A stretch of 5,303 nucleotides of DNA from Candidatus Delongbacteria bacterium (lineage in GTDB: Bacteria; UBA4055). The DNA is taken from contig WTAK01000325.1 in assembly GCA_013139625.1 (NCBI GenBank), forward strand, positions 1-5,303, read 5' to 3'. Shown here one piece after another: positions 4,938-5,303 of this stretch. Below the pieces are notes generated by a model. That model was not told the origin of the DNA, made no database searches, and saw only the letters and a program-made list of their open reading frames with translations. Each line of letters opens with the position of its first letter. Position 1 is the first letter of the stretch. A program made the translations under genes and the position numbers.

Positions 4938-5303
4938 GGAGTCATACTAAAAATTAATCCCATTCGGTAAGGTGCCATGATATGCTTTGAAGCTTCCCAA
5001 GTCCAGTCATCATAGAAAAGATCTTCGAACTTAACATCTGCAACAGGGGAACCACCATCAAAGAAAAGAGTAAGTTTCATATCTTCATTAACTTTGTAGT
5101 CAAAACCGATCATCTGGTAGAACGGTGCAAATAAAAAATCATTATCACTTCCGTATGTTTTAGTTCGATCTTCTGTATCATAAGAAGCAGTCCATCCGCA
5201 GAATCCTACTCCAACTCCATACCAAGCATCAGTTTTTTCATTAATAGAATATACATATTTTCCACCAATTCTGAACATTGTAGTGACCATATAATAATAA
5301 ACA
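4934..5303 (-). CDS. Beta-barrel outer-membrane protein, C-terminal part (5' end outside window)
   Basis: The minus-strand frame is open to the right edge; the visible 122 residues (counting four before the first Met) are the C-terminus of a longer protein. Alternating aromatic/hydrophobic and polar residues form likely beta-hairpins: [50 protein letters not shown] and [11 protein letters not shown], with short N/D/K turns and polar loops. This suggests an outer-membrane barrel or porin-like protein of no named family that I recognise. It ends in SMTP, whereas many barrel proteins end in Phe or Trp for BamA recognition. The Met at 5288-5290 is probably internal because VYYY before it continues the strand pattern. 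Transcription converges on pyrH. Confidence 0.7.
   Translation of the reverse strand, partial: VYYYMVTTMFRIGGKYVYSINEKTDAWYGVGVGFCGWTASYDTEDRTKTYGSDNDFLFAPFYQMIGFDYKVNEDMKLTLFFDGGSPVADVKFEDLFYDDWTWEASKHIMAPYRMGLIFSMTP

Overview
The window is AT-rich bacterial DNA, mostly a conserved translation locus: rplM-rpsI-rpsB-tsf (L13, S9, S2, EF-Ts) followed by pyrH (UMP kinase), all on the + strand. The order L13-S9-S2-EF-Ts, an S9 tail ending in FQFSKR, and a beta-barrel outer-membrane protein on the opposite strand point to a Gram-negative of the Fibrobacteres-Chlorobi-Bacteroidetes (FCB) group in the broad sense. Clear GGAG-type Shine-Dalgarno sites sit before most genes, and a sigma70-like promoter lies before rplM. 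Typical Bacteroidetes make little use of either, so an AT-rich candidate phylum near that group is a reasonable guess. This placement is inference.

Positions 1-1132 hold an accessory two-gene unit. First comes the C-terminal half of a radical SAM enzyme with a complete seven-cysteine SPASM domain. It overlaps (ATGA) a 199-residue protein with one N-terminal membrane helix and a calcium-loop-like DxDxNG segment. The pair looks like one translationally coupled unit. Its function is unknown, and it is the least explained part of the window.

Positions 1133-1326 carry a probable promoter and a leader with a hairpin before rplM. rplM and rpsI are 22 nt apart. The 173-nt gap between rpsI and rpsB holds a GC-rich perfect palindrome resembling a dispersed repeat. 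It is followed by a well-structured rpsB leader: nested helices, a second hairpin, and a possible GGGGU/ACCCC pseudoknot ending 6 nt before the ribosome binding site. This fits autogenous control of rpsB-tsf by S2. S2 has a long Lys/Ala/Pro/Glu-rich tail built of 9-residue repeats, and EF-Ts has TEPV where TDFV is usual.

A strong intrinsic terminator closes the operon after tsf, so pyrH appears to be separately transcribed. pyrH is followed not by frr but by a convergent outer-membrane protein gene that overlaps its end by 4 bp and runs off the right edge. No gap between genes exceeds 200 bases. No tRNA, rRNA, CRISPR or insertion sequence was seen.
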